Assembly: GCF_003003175.1 (NCBI RefSeq)
Contig: NZ_PVTY01000005.1
Span: 124,001 to 188,000 of the forward strand
Direction of reading: 5' to 3'
Source: Nesterenkonia sandarakina
GTDB taxonomy: Bacteria > Actinomycetota > Actinomycetes > Actinomycetales > Micrococcaceae
Length of the DNA: 64,000 bases
Under the pieces are notes generated by a model, which saw nothing but the letters and a program-made list of their open reading frames with translations, was not told where the DNA came from and searched no databases. The first letter of the stretch is position 1. Each line of letters begins with the position of its first letter. The translations under genes and the position numbers were made by a program. Positions 61,886-64,000 of this stretch are shown here, in pieces.

Positions 61886-62640
61886 CAGCGCTGGCCTCCT
61901 TCGGTCGGGTCGGGGCCGTCACGCGGATCTGGGTCCGTCGCGGCGCCTGGGTCGGCACTCACGTCTGGGTCGGCGGTGGGATCAGCGTCGGGGTCCACCG
62001 GCGGCTTCCGGCGCGGCCCGTCGGCGCGACCGGCACCGATGGTGACGTCGAGCTGATCCGGATGCACGCCGGCGCGGGCGTCGGTCTGCGTCCACGCCTC
62101 GTCGCTGCCCTGTACGTCGCCGGTGCCGCGCACGGCATCGGTCTCGTCGACGGCAGCCGCGGCGTCCACCGTGTCGGTGCCACGGCGCGGATTCAGCAGC
62201 TGAGCACCCGAGGAGTCCGTGTCGTCGGCGAACTCGGTGGTCTCGGTGGCGAGCTCCGCATCCTCCTCCGTGTCATGGACATTGGCGTAGGAGGCGATCC
62301 GGCGGTCTTCCTCGTCGTCGGCGAGCTCATCCTGGCGGGCCAGCACCCAGGAGCGGTAGATCAGCGCCAGCATGAAGCTGACCAGGGCGAAGGCGATCAC
62401 GATGGCGGTGAGCAGCAGCGCCTGCGGCAGCGGGTCGAGATACTCCTCCGCCCCGATCTCCGGATCGTAGATCGGGGCGAGTCCCGCGCGGCCACCGGTG
62501 TGCAGCAGAAGCAGGTTCACCCCGTTGGAGATCAGGATGATGCCCAGCAGCACTCGGGTCAGTGAACGTTCCAGCAGCAGGTAGATGCCGATGGCGAAGA
62601 GCACGCCCATCAGCACCAGCAGGGTCAGGTTGACGGTCAT
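61885..62640 (-). CDS. mnhC: Mrp antiporter subunit C with long C-terminal extension
   Basis: NuoK-like subunit: three helices in the first 100 residues (LLERSLTRVLLGIILISNGVNLLLLHTGG; LPQALLLTAIVIAFALVSFMLALIYRSW). A 140-residue acidic, Thr/Asp/Pro-rich tail follows, with an alternating DP-rich end. Total 251 against about 115 usually. Starts in overlap with the upstream mrpA/B gene (62637-62640). Confidence 0.92.
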   Translation of the reverse strand: MTVNLTLLVLMGVLFAIGIYLLLERSLTRVLLGIILISNGVNLLLLHTGGRAGLAPIYDPEIGAEEYLDPLPQALLLTAIVIAFALVSFMLALIYRSWVLARQDELADDEEDRRIASYANVHDTEEDAELATETTEFADDTDSSGAQLLNPRRGTDTVDAAAAVDETDAVRGTGDVQGSDEAWTQTDARAGVHPDQLDVTIGAGRADGPRRKPPVDPDADPTADPDVSADPGAATDPDPRDGPDPTEGGQR

Positions 62641-64000
62641 CGGGCCACCCCCGCGGAGGTCTCGCCATGGATGCCGTGTGCCGTGATGCTGGCGCGCTGG
62701 CCCTCACGCTCGCTGCGGACGTCGATCTCGGAGCCGAGGCTGCGCAGGATGTCCACGATCAGGCCGATGACCACCAGGTAGACGCCGACGTCGAAGAGGA
62801 TCGCCGAGACGAAGTGGTGCTCGCCGAAGATCGGGAGGGTGAGGTAGAAGTCGAAGGACTGGAAGGCCTGTCCGCCGGCGATCAGCGGGGCCAGTCCGGT
62901 GAAGCAGGCGATCGCCAGGCCCCAGCCCATCAGGGCGCCGGCGGAGAACGGGATCGCGGCCTCGAGCTCGTAGCGTCCGCCGGCCAGATAGCGCAGCACG
63001 AAGGCGAGTCCGGCGAGGAGGCCGCCGGCGAAGCCGCCGCCGGGCAGGTTGTGTCCGGCCAGCAGCAGGTAGAGCGAGATCATGATGATGCCGTGGAACA
63101 TCAGCCGAGTCACCACCTCGAAGACGATGCTGCGATGCTCCGGCGCCACGGTGCGTCCGGCCACCAGCCAGGCCTCGCGGGCCACGGTGGCGAAGGAGCG
63201 GGCGACCTTGATCTCGCGGACCTGGCGCGGGGAGAGCGCCTTGTCCGAGAGCACCCGGCCCACGGTGCCGCTGGGCACCTCGTGGAGCTCGCGGCGCTGC
63301 ACGTCGCGGCGCTTGACGAAGATCAGCGAGGCGACGCCGGTCGCGGCGGCGGCGAGCACGGTGATCTCCCCGAAGGTGTCCCAGACCCGGATGTCCACCA
63401 GCGTGACGTTGACGATGTTGGCGCCCTGGCCGACCTCGTAGGCCATCCAGGGGTATTCCATGGAGATCGACTCGGCGGTGCGGGAGTTCATCGCCATGAC
63501 CGCGACCGCCATCATCACGGCCCCGAAGCCGACCCCGAGGGCCGCCCGGCCGAACTTGAACCGGGTGGGGCTCTGGGTCCAGATGCCGGCCGGCAGGCTG
63601 CGCAGCGCGAGCACGAAGACCACCAGGACGATCGATTCGACCAGCAGCAGGGTCAGCGCGAGGTCCGGGGCGCCCTGCAGCGCGAAGATCCCGGCGATCC
63701 CCCAGCCGCAGAGCGAGACCATCAGCACCGCCATGAAGCGTTTCGGGGCCCAGATCGCGCCGGAGGCTCCGGCCAGGATGACCAGGGCGAGCACCACCTG
63801 CAGCGGCTGCTCGGCGATGATGAAGGAGTCCACCATCCAGCGGTCGGAGATCCCGGCACCTCCGGGGGCGCCGAAGATCACCACGCTGAGCGGGACCAGG
63901 GTCGCCACGGCGAGGATGATGAACAGGTACCAGCCCAGGGCGCCGCGCTGGGTGCGGGCGGTGACCCAGGAGGAGAGCATGTCGACCCCGCGCACCGTGG
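62637..64000 (-). CDS. mnhA: Mrp antiporter subunit A/B, C-terminal part (cut by window edge)
   Basis: The frame is open through base 64000, so this is the C-terminal 450 or so residues of a larger protein. Visible are a DUF4040/MbhE-like part (VLVSLCGWG-like helices; GAPDLALTLLLVESIVLVVFVLALRSLP; NIVNVTLVDIRVWDTFGEITVLAAAATGVASLIF) and an MnhB domain (HGIIMISLYLLLAGHNLPGGGFAGGLLAGLAFVLRYLAGG). This A-B fusion is common in actinobacteria. The NuoL-like N-terminal part lies outside. The GTG at 63995 is probably not the true start. Confidence 0.88.
   Translation of the reverse strand, partial: TVRGVDMLSSWVTARTQRGALGWYLFIILAVATLVPLSVVIFGAPGGAGISDRWMVDSFIIAEQPLQVVLALVILAGASGAIWAPKRFMAVLMVSLCGWGIAGIFALQGAPDLALTLLLVESIVLVVFVLALRSLPAGIWTQSPTRFKFGRAALGVGFGAVMMAVAVMAMNSRTAESISMEYPWMAYEVGQGANIVNVTLVDIRVWDTFGEITVLAAAATGVASLIFVKRRDVQRRELHEVPSGTVGRVLSDKALSPRQVREIKVARSFATVAREAWLVAGRTVAPEHRSIVFEVVTRLMFHGIIMISLYLLLAGHNLPGGGFAGGLLAGLAFVLRYLAGGRYELEAAIPFSAGALMGWGLAIACFTGLAPLIAGGQAFQSFDFYLTLPIFGEHHFVSAILFDVGVYLVVIGLIVDILRSLGSEIDVRSEREGQRASITAHGIHGETSAGVAR

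Overview
The window is chromosomal DNA of a high-GC Gram-positive bacterium. An actinobacterium of the order Micrococcales is the best fit. The evidence is actinobacterial CsoR and HspR/HAIR heat-shock control, a muralytic protein of the resuscitation-promoting-factor (Rpf) type, a penicillin-binding lipoprotein, and many genes whose start codon sits 6-7 bases after a TANNNT -10 box, as expected for leaderless mRNAs. A BCCT osmolyte transporter, a complete-looking Mrp sodium/proton antiporter operon and strongly acidic proteins suggest salt or alkali tolerance, as in Nesterenkonia-like Micrococcaceae. That genus-level guess is inference. No rRNA, tRNA, IS element, prophage or CRISPR array was seen.

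Layout. 1-3 kb: copper export (copA cut by the left edge, copZ, csoR around a perfect operator) and a DMT transporter. 3-9.9 kb: an orphan AztD-like zinc lipoprotein, tam, a CPBP-like protein lacking usual catalytic residues, a stand-alone winged-helix protein, a BCCT transporter and trmB. 9.9-16.2 kb: a PBP-lipoprotein, then dnaK-grpE-dnaJ-hspR with two HAIR sites. 16.3-19.3 kb: divergent gabD/gabT. 20.2-27.4 kb: a catabolic cluster for D-erythronate and L-threonate (otnC, GntP permease, denD, DeoR regulator, otnI, otnK, divergent ltnD). 27.4-34.1 kb: a glutathionyl-hydroquinone-reductase-like protein and an MBL-fold hydrolase sharing a mirror-image promoter, then SDR, MscS and hisD. 34.4-39.3 kb: a 1631-residue cell-wall protein with M23, about 16 SH3b and Rpf-like domains.

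39.9-42 kb holds a lipoprotein, an S4 RNA-binding protein, a Rieske ferredoxin, and three related intergenic units. Each unit has a -10 box, a conserved 25-nt 5' block beginning where transcription should start, and a hairpin with a CCCCTC or CCCCCTC loop. These look like three paralogous small RNAs and are the best candidate here for something undescribed.

42-54.9 kb: a YtrA-regulated ABC exporter, a HAD phosphatase, an MMPL exporter with TetR regulator, pabB and pabC separated by a lipoprotein and a cardiolipin synthase, a nitrilase-family amidase and a DUF4235 protein. 54.97-58.3 kb: a TPP riboswitch followed by ykoE and a fused EcfA-EcfA'-EcfT protein for thiamine-precursor uptake. 58.4-64 kb: the Mrp operon on the minus strand, with the mrpA/B gene cut by the right edge.
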